A DNA stretch of 64,000 nucleotides, taken from positions 27,699 through 91,698 of the IMG/VR virus record IMGVR_UViG_3300009124_000005; one strand, given 5' to 3'. The translations under genes were made by a program, and so were the position numbers. The number at the start of each line of letters is the position of its first letter. Position 1 is the first letter of the stretch. The notes below the pieces were generated by a model, which worked only from the letters and a program-made list of their open reading frames with translations, made no database searches and was not told the DNA's origin. The stretch comes from a virus. Below, piece by piece: positions 36,111-44,935 of the stretch.

Positions 36111-37664
36111 ATGGGAACTTCAGGCAATTTACATACATTCGATTCTTTTTACGGCGTTTTCAATCCTGGTTATTATAGAGCGGATACTTTCTATACTTCA
36201 AACCCAGGTGGTGAATCAATCACCGCATATTCTCCTGTAGCCACTCGTGTTTGGAATCTTTTTATGTCTGGTAGCGTTCCTGGAATCGTTGGGAGTGTTT
36301 CACCTGTATACAGATTTTGGAATCCCACTCAATATAATCACTTTTACAAAACTAATTCCGGCACTCCTTCTGGTTATGTTTATGAAGGTGTTATTGGTTA
36401 TGCATATACTGGTCCTGGAGCATATCGTGTACCAGTTTATAGATTTTATAATGCTCAACTGGTAGATCATAAGTTTGAGACCAGTTCTTCTGCGCCATCG
36501 GGATACAGCTTTGTAGGTGTTGCGTGGTATTCTCCTGTATTTGTATATGGTTGTAAAGACTCTAGTGCTAATAATTTTAACCCATATGCAAATCAGGTCA
36601 GCACAGGATGTACATATAATGTCTATGGATGCACTGATAGTCGTGCTAGTAACTACAATCCAAGTGCTAATGTTAATAGTGGATGTTCCTATCCTACTCC
36701 CAGTATTAGTTTTTCGATATCACCATCATCTATTATTCAAGGACAAAATGCTACATTATCTTGGTCTATTAGTAATGCTACTAGTAGATCATTAAGTGGT
36801 GTAGGTGCTATTGTTGCTAGTGATTCTACTGTTGTATCTCCTAATGATGATACGACATATACTATAAGCGCATCTTATTATGGCATCACTAGTAATACTA
36901 GTACTGAAACTTTAGTAGTTTATGTCCCCCCAAATATTACATTATCACTAGATTCGCAATCTATTAATTTGGGTCAGTCTACTATATTGTCTTGGACTAC
37001 TACTGGTGACGCCTCAACTAATAACATACAACCTGGAATTGGTTCTTCTAATTTAGTATCCCAGGTAACAGTTTCTCCAACTGTAACTACAACATATACT
37101 GCAACTGTGTCTGGTTTGGGGGGAACCGATAGTGATGAGATTACCTTGACTGTATTTCCTCCACCAGAAGTTGATTTAACAGTTCCTTTAAATGTTAGTT
37201 ATGGGAATAGTTTAGAGTTGGGGTATACATCTATTAATGCTACGGTATCACTAAAGATAGTACCATATTACTACTCGTTAGATGGTGTAGAAACTATTGG
37301 TGCGGATGTGGTATTACCAATAGGGGATGATGTTAGTGGTACTATTACGCATACTCCTGTATGGGATAATCGAGGACCTACGAGAATCGAGTACAAGTTA
37401 CTTGCAGAGGGAGTTGGTTCATTAACATCTGAAGATGTTGAAATAGTTCCTGCTATAATAGATCAACTTCCGGATGCTATTACAGTACCAGAATCGGATG
37501 ATAAAATTAAATCTGAAGTACCCGTGGTAACTCCTGACATACAGTTAACAACAGAAGAACTATTAGTTACTGATATTGATATTCCTGTGGAAATCAAATC
37601 GGATTATCCTATTCAGGTACAGATTGACAATAATGGTGTGTGGATTGACGTAGAGAACGTATAA
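36111..37664 (+). CDS. Adhesin-like protein 3 with DUF5648-like and GC-D repeats
   Basis: 517 aa. The N-terminal part differs from the other two adhesins: residues about 45-140 have repeats PVYRFWNPTQYNHFYKT / PVYRFYNAQLVDHKFET, the pattern of DUF5648-type surface domains. Two copies of GC-DS-A-N-NP-A follow, the short Cys motif seen in secreted marine bacterial proteins (residues about 144-195). Ig/PKD-like domains (197-365) and the shared C-terminal module complete it. Confidence 0.68.
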   Translation: MGTSGNLHTFDSFYGVFNPGYYRADTFYTSNPGGESITAYSPVATRVWNLFMSGSVPGIVGSVSPVYRFWNPTQYNHFYKTNSGTPSGYVYEGVIGYAYTGPGAYRVPVYRFYNAQLVDHKFETSSSAPSGYSFVGVAWYSPVFVYGCKDSSANNFNPYANQVSTGCTYNVYGCTDSRASNYNPSANVNSGCSYPTPSISFSISPSSIIQGQNATLSWSISNATSRSLSGVGAIVASDSTVVSPNDDTTYTISASYYGITSNTSTETLVVYVPPNITLSLDSQSINLGQSTILSWTTTGDASTNNIQPGIGSSNLVSQVTVSPTVTTTYTATVSGLGGTDSDEITLTVFPPPEVDLTVPLNVSYGNSLELGYTSINATVSLKIVPYYYSLDGVETIGADVVLPIGDDVSGTITHTPVWDNRGPTRIEYKLLAEGVGSLTSEDVEIVPAIIDQLPDAITVPESDDKIKSEVPVVTPDIQLTTEELLVTDIDIPVEIKSDYPIQVQIDNNGVWIDVENV

Positions 37665-37674
37665 ACCATTGCCC

Positions 37675-37681
37675 CTAAATA
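37675..37681 (+). promoter_or_regulatory. Late promoter box
   Basis: CTAAATA 11 bp after the adhesin 3 stop and 44 bp before the next ATG; it starts a separate fibre/oxygenase unit. Confidence 0.65.
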
Positions 37682-37724
37682 AGATTAGGATAATCCATTA
37701 CGTGGAAAGCAGTAACTTTAGTCC

Positions 37725-40700
37725 ATGACATATTCTTTTTCTAATACACCAGTATATGTAAGCGAAGGACAAACAGTTCGCTTTAAATTTAAAGCACCCT
37801 CGCAGTGGAACACTACTCAAAGTGTAACTATTCAGATTGGTGAGCAAACAACGGTCTGGTATATCACTACGATACCAGAAGATTTTGCTCCTGATCCATA
37901 TCCATTTCAGACTCTTGATGATGCAGATGCAGGTATCATGTATGTCTATGGAGATGGAAGTAGACCCGGAGAAAGCATTCTCACTATTGTTGGTTTAACT
38001 ACGTCTACAGAAGCAAGCGTTACTGTTACTGGATCTGCTCCTGCATTATCCGAAAACTTCTCTATCAGATATAAGAAAGTATCAGATGGAGAAACAGAAT
38101 TTAGTGATTGGCAGCTGCCTGCTCCAGGAGCACTTACTGTAAAGAATACAGATCAAATCCAAACTAGGTTAAAATCTAATTCTATTCCTGGATTATCGTC
38201 ATATGTTGATCTTACTATTGGAGCAAGGTCAGAACGTTGGACTATTAATGCGAAAGTAACACCTCCTAATGTTCCTGTACCATTTCCAGACTTCGATGAT
38301 CTTACTAATCAACCATTAAATACGGCTGTTTACAGTAATATTATACAAGTTCAGGGATTAAATGATACTGCAATAATTGCATCAACAAACTCTAATTTAT
38401 ACGTAGGAGTATCTGATACTAATACATTTTTCACTGATACAAATGGTTATGAGATTTTAAGTAATACTGTTTTTGAATTAGTATCCGACGTTCCTGCACC
38501 AACAATTAATAACGGTCAATATTTGCAGTTGTATATTGTAACTGAAAATACTGCAGGTGCTGTGTCGTCAAATCCACTATCTATTGGTGATGAGGCAAGT
38601 GGATCTATCTGGAGTGTAACCAATGGAAATTTTCCATCAACTACGCCAGATAATTTTAGTTTTGTTAATAAAACTGATGTATTAGAAGATGCATTAATTG
38701 CCTCTGATCCTACTCCACTTCCTAATGGTATCACCGGTTTGGGTACAGGTACTGAAGTTGATGTTGTGTTAGTAAGCAGTACTTCTTCTAATGATTCTGG
38801 TGGAGATGAACCAAGAATTAAGATTCAGTATGCAGAGGGAGGTGAGAGTTCTATCGGATTGTTCCCAACAAAAGCAAATAATGGAGATAAGATTGTACTA
38901 TACAATAGGTCTTCAGAAACATTTTCAACTTCTTTAACGCCATCAGTAGTATCAACTACTATTAAAGTCGGTCAGAGAGTTATTAATCCTTGGAGTATTA
39001 CTACTAATTCTGGACCAGATACTGATGCTTTATTTTCAGTACCTACTAATCTTACTAATCAAGTTCCTAATACAGAAGTATTGAGTAGTATTGTCAGTGT
39101 TGCGGGTATCAATAGACCAATCACCATCAATGCAACAAATGGTGGTCTTATTTCTATTGACTTTGCTACTCCAGTTGCAGGTCCGGTTACATTTGATCCT
39201 ACTATTCATACTTCATTCCGTATTTTTGTTACTACCGGCAGTGCATTGTCTGAATCAAAGCAAGTAACAGTTACTGTTGGTACTGGATCGCCAAATCAAT
39301 TTATTTGGCAAGTAAGTAACTATTCTGTTGCTCCACCTCCACCAGAATTAAAAGGTGCCTGGTATAGTAAGAAAGGTGCTTTTGTTGATAGCAACGGTGA
39401 TATTAAAGAAAGCAAAGAAGATGGTCATGCTATCGGTACTGTTCTCACTATTCTCAAGCAACCTAATGGTTCTTATGGTTTATTAGATGGTACTAGACAA
39501 TCGCGATATCCAGGATATTATGAGTGTGCGGGCCAAACATTAGATAAAGATGATTATCCATTCTTATTTGATGTCATTGGTTATGATTATGGTGGTGCTG
39601 GTAGTAGTTTTAAGTTACCAGATTACAGAAATAGAAAACTTTCGGGAACTGGTGTAGTTGATGGAAATAAAGCATCATCAGCATTTCTTCCTATTGATGG
39701 CGGTAGTAGTATATACGAACCAGGCGGAACTGGTGGTTGGTGGTATGTTGATGATGTTGATGTTGCTGGAGATAATCCATATGAAATCATTGTATCTGAT
39801 GATACTGATGATACAACAGGAATTGAGAGTAACTTCTTCTCTATTGGTACAGTAAAAACAGTATTTGCACAAGATCTTACTCAAGATGTTGACTTTACTG
39901 TTGCTGCTAGCAGTAGTGTAACTGCTCTAGTTGGACCACTTTTAGATACTTCGGTTAATGTTCCTATTCATAGTCACTTATATGTCGCTGCACTTTCTGA
40001 TGGAATAACTGGAGATCCTCTAATCCAATGGGGCACTAGAGGATCATCTAAATTAGGCAATCACACCGTTTCTGGTGGAGGTGTTGGTCAGGGAACGCAC
40101 GCTATCGTACCTGATGCTCCGGACGCATTTGACGCCGGAACAATTGCAAATGCGTGGATCGCACGATTGAGCGATGTTGGCGGTGCTGGACAGTTTGAAA
40201 CTGAATGGAATCAAATCGCCAATCAACCTGATTTAATAACTTTAGTTACGGAGATGATTCAATCACTTAACCCAAATAATATCGAGTCTAGTGACAGAGC
40301 TGCTTTAGTAATTTCGGCAAATACCTGGTGGCCATCACCATATTCTGTTGTTGATGATCGTTACTTTGAGGTCGCTGCAGATGCACCTGGCCCCTTCTAT
40401 GACGTCAATGGCACACCTGGAACTGGTGCTCGTGACGTTTCATGTATTATTGATACTAATCAGTATTTTACAAGAATAGACCCTTATTCTCCACCTGTTC
40501 TTGATGGTGACGACGGAAGTATACAAACTCATGCTCATTTAATTACGCTACAACCAGTTCTTGATCCAACCGAAGATTATACATACGGAAATACGTCAGG
40601 TGCTGGCAATGGTAAAGAAGGTTTAGGAGCAGCGCAGACTACACTTAACATCACATTTAATCAGAGTGATGTTGGCATGGAATTAAATCCTGGATTATTT

Positions 40701-40814
40701 ACACTAAATACATCAGTTAAGAAACCTATTCCTGACGTAGTATTTTCTCCTAACAGGACAGTGCCATTAGCACCAGAGTTTCATAAAGCAAAGTATATTA
40801 TTAAAGCATTCTAG
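37725..40814 (+). CDS. Large tail fibre protein with collar domain
   Basis: 1029 aa. Residues 1-540 consist of repeated beta domains (each about 100 aa, with TI-VGTGSPN--WQVSN-type ends). A tail-collar-like domain lies at about 580-645 (RYPGYYECAGQTLDKDDYP, then FKLPDYRNRKLSGTG). His-rich segments VPIHSHLYVA (near 745) and IQTHAHLITLQP (near 930) are similar to trimeric fibre metal sites. Three oxygenase genes and a chaperone-like gene follow at once. Confidence 0.75.
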   Translation: MTYSFSNTPVYVSEGQTVRFKFKAPSQWNTTQSVTIQIGEQTTVWYITTIPEDFAPDPYPFQTLDDADAGIMYVYGDGSRPGESILTIVGLTTSTEASVTVTGSAPALSENFSIRYKKVSDGETEFSDWQLPAPGALTVKNTDQIQTRLKSNSIPGLSSYVDLTIGARSERWTINAKVTPPNVPVPFPDFDDLTNQPLNTAVYSNIIQVQGLNDTAIIASTNSNLYVGVSDTNTFFTDTNGYEILSNTVFELVSDVPAPTINNGQYLQLYIVTENTAGAVSSNPLSIGDEASGSIWSVTNGNFPSTTPDNFSFVNKTDVLEDALIASDPTPLPNGITGLGTGTEVDVVLVSSTSSNDSGGDEPRIKIQYAEGGESSIGLFPTKANNGDKIVLYNRSSETFSTSLTPSVVSTTIKVGQRVINPWSITTNSGPDTDALFSVPTNLTNQVPNTEVLSSIVSVAGINRPITINATNGGLISIDFATPVAGPVTFDPTIHTSFRIFVTTGSALSESKQVTVTVGTGSPNQFIWQVSNYSVAPPPPELKGAWYSKKGAFVDSNGDIKESKEDGHAIGTVLTILKQPNGSYGLLDGTRQSRYPGYYECAGQTLDKDDYPFLFDVIGYDYGGAGSSFKLPDYRNRKLSGTGVVDGNKASSAFLPIDGGSSIYEPGGTGGWWYVDDVDVAGDNPYEIIVSDDTDDTTGIESNFFSIGTVKTVFAQDLTQDVDFTVAASSSVTALVGPLLDTSVNVPIHSHLYVAALSDGITGDPLIQWGTRGSSKLGNHTVSGGGVGQGTHAIVPDAPDAFDAGTIANAWIARLSDVGGAGQFETEWNQIANQPDLITLVTEMIQSLNPNNIESSDRAALVISANTWWPSPYSVVDDRYFEVAADAPGPFYDVNGTPGTGARDVSCIIDTNQYFTRIDPYSPPVLDGDDGSIQTHAHLITLQPVLDPTEDYTYGNTSGAGNGKEGLGAAQTTLNITFNQSDVGMELNPGLFTLNTSVKKPIPDVVFSPNRTVPLAPEFHKAKYIIKAF

Positions 40815-40818
40815 ATTT

Positions 40819-41481
40819 ATGTCAACTAATGAACTTGCGCCTTATAGGCCACTTGAATTGATGTTAGATTCTAATCTGACATCATCAGATTTTGAAGATT
40901 TTATTGGAGTATGGAAAGGATTTGTTCCCAAAGCATTCTGTGATCAACTTATTAAGTATGGTAATGATGTTTTAGATGATACAGTAGCTCATAGTATTGG
41001 TACAGGAGCTCTTGATATTATGGATGGATCGAGCGGATATAATGGAAAACAAAATCGTCATGATAGGGCATTTATGCTAAACTATCATAGTAGCAAATGG
41101 GGCACTCAAGTAAATCAGTTTTTAAAATCGTGTGCTCTTCATTATGTTCAAGAGTATTCTCAACTAAAGAAAGTTGGGTTAGTATCAAATGATATCAAAT
41201 TTCAACGTACACCTCCTGGCGGTGGATATCACTTGTGGCATTATGAAAATGCATCATCATCGTATTCTCATAGAGAACTTACTTGGATGATTTATCTAAA
41301 TGACATAGAAGATGGGGGAGAAACGGAGTTTCAATATCAACTGCGTAGGATTAAACCTACCACTGGGACAGTAGTTATATTCCCTGCGGGAATGACTCAT
41401 GTGCATAAAGGCAATTTAGTTATGGGTGAGCAGAATAAATACATAGTAACAGGTTGGTATATCAAATCGGGGTCAACTTAA
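40819..41481 (+). CDS. 2OG-Fe(II) oxygenase, prolyl-hydroxylase-like
   Basis: A 220-aa dioxygenase with the cyanophage prolyl-4-hydroxylase pattern: YHLWHYEN (H141-x-E143), MIYLND-EDGGETEF (156-171), P-TGTVVIFPAGMTHVHKG (H194) and KYIVTGW (K207). It lies four bases downstream of the large fibre gene and one base overlaps the chaperone-like gene. A peptide or fibre protein is a reasonable substrate guess, not shown. Confidence 0.85.
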   Translation: MSTNELAPYRPLELMLDSNLTSSDFEDFIGVWKGFVPKAFCDQLIKYGNDVLDDTVAHSIGTGALDIMDGSSGYNGKQNRHDRAFMLNYHSSKWGTQVNQFLKSCALHYVQEYSQLKKVGLVSNDIKFQRTPPGGGYHLWHYENASSSYSHRELTWMIYLNDIEDGGETEFQYQLRRIKPTTGTVVIFPAGMTHVHKGNLVMGEQNKYIVTGWYIKSGST

Positions 41482-42425
41482 TGGCGGAATACGTAGATAA
41501 GACATGTAAACTAGAGGTAGATTTTCTCAACTGTATGGTTTTGAATATGTCTAATGTTATCACTTTAGATAACGGAACCAAGATCGCTAATTCTGCCCAA
41601 AAATACGATAAAGAGATTTTAACTAGATTTTTAGAATCTCTGGATGTATTTTGGCATGATGAAAAAGATCAACTTCAATATCTTTCATTTTTTAATGACA
41701 ATACTTTATTTTGTCAAAGAAAAAAATACAAATATGATTTTGCAAATGCACAACAAGTGTATTCAACTTATACATTCACTGGATTTACTGAAGAGCAAGT
41801 CTCTGATTTATATGATAAAGTTCTAGCTTTCCTTGATGCACACAATGTTGTAAGGGAACTCAAAGTTAATAAGTATGTAACCAAAGTTGATGAAAATATC
41901 CTCTTTTTTGAGAAAACATATCTAAAAAGAATTTCAGAAAAGAATGCTATTCTAGCAGCAACTGATTGGCGTATTCTTCCTGATGTTGTTGATTCTTATC
42001 CTGGTGAAAAAGATAGATGGATTTCATATCGTCAAAAAGTTAGATCTTTAGTAGTTCCATCTCTTGATGAACATCCATCTTCTTTAGATTTCTTCAAAGC
42101 CATCAAAACGTTAAGATGGCCTATTGATCCCAAAAACTTTAAAGATTTATATCCTGATGGTGTAGATGTTAATGGAAATGTGGTAGAATACTTGGGAACG
42201 GATAATCAATGGGTAGAAAGAGATACTGATTCATCAAGAGATTTGATTGAGTCTAGACTATCAAATATCATTGCAATGCGACAGGATTACGCTAAATCAG
42301 AAAGGACAACAACTACTGCTGTTAAAGAAATGATGAAACTACTACGCATTGAAGATTTTGTCGAAGGCGGCATTGATTACAATAAGATTTATACCATAGA
42401 GGAATTAAATGATATGGCAGAGTGA
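41481..42425 (+). CDS. Tail-fibre assembly chaperone-like protein
   Basis: A 314-aa protein from ATG 41481. Residues about 158-200 have the phage tail-assembly-chaperone pattern: RISEKNAILAATDWRILPDVV...W-SYRQKVRSLV. Similar C-terminal parts occur in tail-fibre assembly proteins of many phages. Flanking regions are not recognised. It overlaps the neighbouring oxygenase genes (1 and 17 bases). Confidence 0.7.
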   Translation: MAEYVDKTCKLEVDFLNCMVLNMSNVITLDNGTKIANSAQKYDKEILTRFLESLDVFWHDEKDQLQYLSFFNDNTLFCQRKKYKYDFANAQQVYSTYTFTGFTEEQVSDLYDKVLAFLDAHNVVRELKVNKYVTKVDENILFFEKTYLKRISEKNAILAATDWRILPDVVDSYPGEKDRWISYRQKVRSLVVPSLDEHPSSLDFFKAIKTLRWPIDPKNFKDLYPDGVDVNGNVVEYLGTDNQWVERDTDSSRDLIESRLSNIIAMRQDYAKSERTTTTAVKEMMKLLRIEDFVEGGIDYNKIYTIEELNDMAE

Positions 42426-43044
42426 TCTACTATCTCCCGATATTGTAGAATATATTACATCATACTATAAAGATAATAACTTCCAGAGTGGTAATATCAG
42501 TAATCCTGATACATCTGTAAAACAGAGTTTGATGATGAAGTGGACTGATCCTTATAATAGATTAGTTAATGGTGTATGGTCCGAAATAAAGAAAAAGGAT
42601 AACTTCACCAAGATATACTTAATCAAGCAAATGTCCCAGTTATACTTTCTATGGTATAAGCAGGGACATTTTTATAACTGGCATATGGATGAATATCCTT
42701 GTGGTGGTGTAAATGCTGATATGAGTATGACTATTTTCTTAAATGATGACTATGAAGGTGGTGAACTAGTAATCAAAGTGGGTAATATAGAGACAACTCA
42801 TAAACCAAAGGCAGGAACTGTTATTTTGTATAATACAGGGTTAATGCATAAGATAAACCCGGTAACCAAAGGAGATAGGAAAGTAATTGTTGGTTGGATA
42901 GAATCTGATGTGCAAGATAGTTTTATGCGTTCTCATCTTATAGAATATTCTGAAGTTGTGGATGCTATGGATGCTGATAATCCACACCTGGTGCAGTTAG
43001 AACAGTTGAGATTGAATTTGATTAGACAATATGAAAACCGTTGA
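42409..43044 (+). CDS. 2OG-Fe(II) oxygenase, PKHD/PiuC-like
   Basis: A 211-aa dioxygenase. Iron ligands are H92-x-D94 (NWHMDEYP) and H147 (GLMHKINPV), 2-oxoglutarate Arg is R157 (GDRKVIVGW). The conserved DMSMTIFLNDDYEGGEL lies between them. The pattern fits PKHD-type hydroxylases. Substrate unknown. It overlaps genes on both sides. Confidence 0.85.
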   Translation: MIWQSDLLSPDIVEYITSYYKDNNFQSGNISNPDTSVKQSLMMKWTDPYNRLVNGVWSEIKKKDNFTKIYLIKQMSQLYFLWYKQGHFYNWHMDEYPCGGVNADMSMTIFLNDDYEGGELVIKVGNIETTHKPKAGTVILYNTGLMHKINPVTKGDRKVIVGWIESDVQDSFMRSHLIEYSEVVDAMDADNPHLVQLEQLRLNLIRQYENR

Positions 43045-43576
43045 TGAACTATTGAGTGATAATCTGGTAGTATATGATCATATGTTTGATCAAGATACTT
43101 TTATTAAGATCATCAATATACTGCAAGAACCTAAATGGGAGTTCGGGCATACATCATATCATCCCAGTGACCCTAACCATAAACGGTGTTACAAGTTTTG
43201 GAAGAGGGATTTGAGTGATAATCTGTTCTTCACTGATTATCTTCTAAATAAGATACAGGAAAAGACGCAACAGTCTTTTACTCTCGAATATGTTTATGCC
43301 AACGGACATACTTATGGTTTAGATGGCATCTTTCATCAAGATTGTTATGATGAATATGGAAGAACATTTTTGTTATGTGCAAACTCTCAATGGGCAAATG
43401 AATGGGGAGGGGGAACACAGTTTTATACTGATACTACCGAACTTCGCACCGTAATGTTTCAACCTAACAGAGGAATGTTATTTCCTGGTGTTGTATATCA
43501 TTCCGCAGCACCAACAACACGTTTATTCAATGATCTTCGTATTACTGTCGCCTGGAAACTAACAAAGAATGAATAA
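43031..43576 (+). CDS. 2OG-Fe(II) oxygenase
   Basis: A 181-aa dioxygenase: H102-x-D104 (IFHQDCYDE), WANEWGGGTQFY, G-LFPGVVYHSA (H157) and R170 in LRITVAWKL. It resembles cyanophage 2OG oxygenases without a closer subfamily. It overlaps the preceding oxygenase by 14 bases, giving three in one unit. Confidence 0.85.
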   Translation: MKTVDELLSDNLVVYDHMFDQDTFIKIINILQEPKWEFGHTSYHPSDPNHKRCYKFWKRDLSDNLFFTDYLLNKIQEKTQQSFTLEYVYANGHTYGLDGIFHQDCYDEYGRTFLLCANSQWANEWGGGTQFYTDTTELRTVMFQPNRGMLFPGVVYHSAAPTTRLFNDLRITVAWKLTKNE

Positions 43577-43916
43577 CACAGAATATCAAATTTATGACTT
43601 GCAGACATTTATTGGTAGATACGCTGCATTAGCAGGTAAACCTCTAATTTTCTTTCGAGTATATGGATGGAACAATAGCACTGATGTAGATGCTATTAAC
43701 TCGTCTATTGAATTATATACAGGTATGCTTCCTTTAGATTTTACTACTCTTTTCAGAGATAGTGAATATCTAGTTGTGGAAATGGAATCTATTTTAGAAG
43801 CAGAGAAGTTTCTTTTAGATAATTTCCCATTAACACAGGAAGGAACTCCTAAAGAACAGTATATTTTCTATGCTTTATATAATGATCAGGGTCAAGTTAT
43901 TATGGATAACGAATGA
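43569..43916 (+). CDS. Unknown protein in fibre/oxygenase unit
   Basis: 115 aa, acidic and aromatic, alpha/beta by eye (PLIFFRVYGWNN; SEYLVVEMES; YIFYALYNDQGQV). No family is recognised. It overlaps upstream by 8 and downstream by 4 bases, so it belongs to the same transcript. Confidence 0.65.
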   Translation: MNNTEYQIYDLQTFIGRYAALAGKPLIFFRVYGWNNSTDVDAINSSIELYTGMLPLDFTTLFRDSEYLVVEMESILEAEKFLLDNFPLTQEGTPKEQYIFYALYNDQGQVIMDNE

Positions 43917-44857
43917 TATTCTCCGATATCTATACAGTACACGAAAGATATAGTTTGATAAGCGGCGAACGTTTATCTGACTACTCTATGATGCCGTGGT
44001 TATACACATCGTTGGTTGATAGTCAATACAAACCTGTCATTCCAGTGTCAGTAAAAAATACTCTCAATAGAGTGTTTGAATATGATTACTTCATTGCTGA
44101 TGTGAATTCGATTATGGACGAGATTAAACATCTCGGTGTATATTCAGTTGATGATCAAATACAGTCATATAATAGTATTTTGATGCTTCAGTACGCTACA
44201 GTTAAAAAGTACTTAAGAGATTTCAAGATAAAAACAGCAACTTTGGAAATGACTGATATCTATCAGAAGATCGATGATGTTATTCTAGAAAAGCATGATG
44301 ATCACACTTCGATTATTGGTGCCGAACATAGTTTAAATGGAGAGATAACTGGGTTATCGTTTCAGAGTAGAAACTATGATGTATCATCATATAATAATCC
44401 TTTACTTGAGAAAGTTGTTAGACACTCAAAACTGATACCAAACTATTGTAAGGGCATTTTAACAATCAAACAAAATGATGAAGTATCTTTCTACTCTTCA
44501 TTTGTTTATCCAAAATATATAACTGAAATTCCTAATGAGGACTTTCATAGTAATATATTAAAAGTTGCTAGTCCGACCTATAAAAAGAAAGTTTCTAATA
44601 GATTGGCAACTAGAAATCATATTGGTGCGTATTTGGCTAATAATATTCTTACGATTGAGCAAGTCGATGTGATAAACTCGTTAGAAGCGGTAACTGATAC
44701 TCGCAAAGAGTTGAGATTGCAGGTAGAGCATGTATTCAAAGGATCGGAACTGATCGATGTCATTCTCAATGTGGTAAAGTACAATGAGTTTGAGAATACT
44801 AGTGGTGAAAAGATGTGGTATATTACATATGATGAAAATGGGAATCCAATTTGGTGA
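43913..44857 (+). CDS. Unknown protein, end of fibre/oxygenase unit
   Basis: 314 aa, mixed helical, ending in a beta hairpin MWYITYDENGNPIW of the sort found at the end of some tail or fibre-assembly proteins. The N-terminal ERYSLISGERLSDYSMMPW is not recognised. A terminator follows. A role in fibre assembly is only an inference from position. Confidence 0.65.
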   Translation: MIFSDIYTVHERYSLISGERLSDYSMMPWLYTSLVDSQYKPVIPVSVKNTLNRVFEYDYFIADVNSIMDEIKHLGVYSVDDQIQSYNSILMLQYATVKKYLRDFKIKTATLEMTDIYQKIDDVILEKHDDHTSIIGAEHSLNGEITGLSFQSRNYDVSSYNNPLLEKVVRHSKLIPNYCKGILTIKQNDEVSFYSSFVYPKYITEIPNEDFHSNILKVASPTYKKKVSNRLATRNHIGAYLANNILTIEQVDVINSLEAVTDTRKELRLQVEHVFKGSELIDVILNVVKYNEFENTSGEKMWYITYDENGNPIW

Positions 44858-44877
44858 GTCAGTCAGCAAACTGTCAC

Positions 44878-44903
44878 AGCACTCTTGACGGGGTGCTTTT
44901 TTT
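44878..44903 (+). terminator. Terminator after fibre/oxygenase unit
   Basis: A 7-bp stem (AGCACTC / GGGTGCT, one G-U) with a 6-base loop is followed by seven T residues. Confidence 0.85.
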
Positions 44904-44913
44904 GTGTCATACT
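44885..44913 (+). promoter_or_regulatory. Sigma70-type promoter for the helicase gene
   Basis: TTGACG (44885-44890), 17-bp spacer, CATACT (44908-44913). The -35 box lies in the loop and arm of the preceding terminator, so termination and initiation share DNA. CATACTGTATTCAT resembles the CTATACT..ATTCAT leaders at 53300 and 53579. Confidence 0.6.
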
Positions 44914-44935
44914 GTATTCATATCAGACGTACAGC

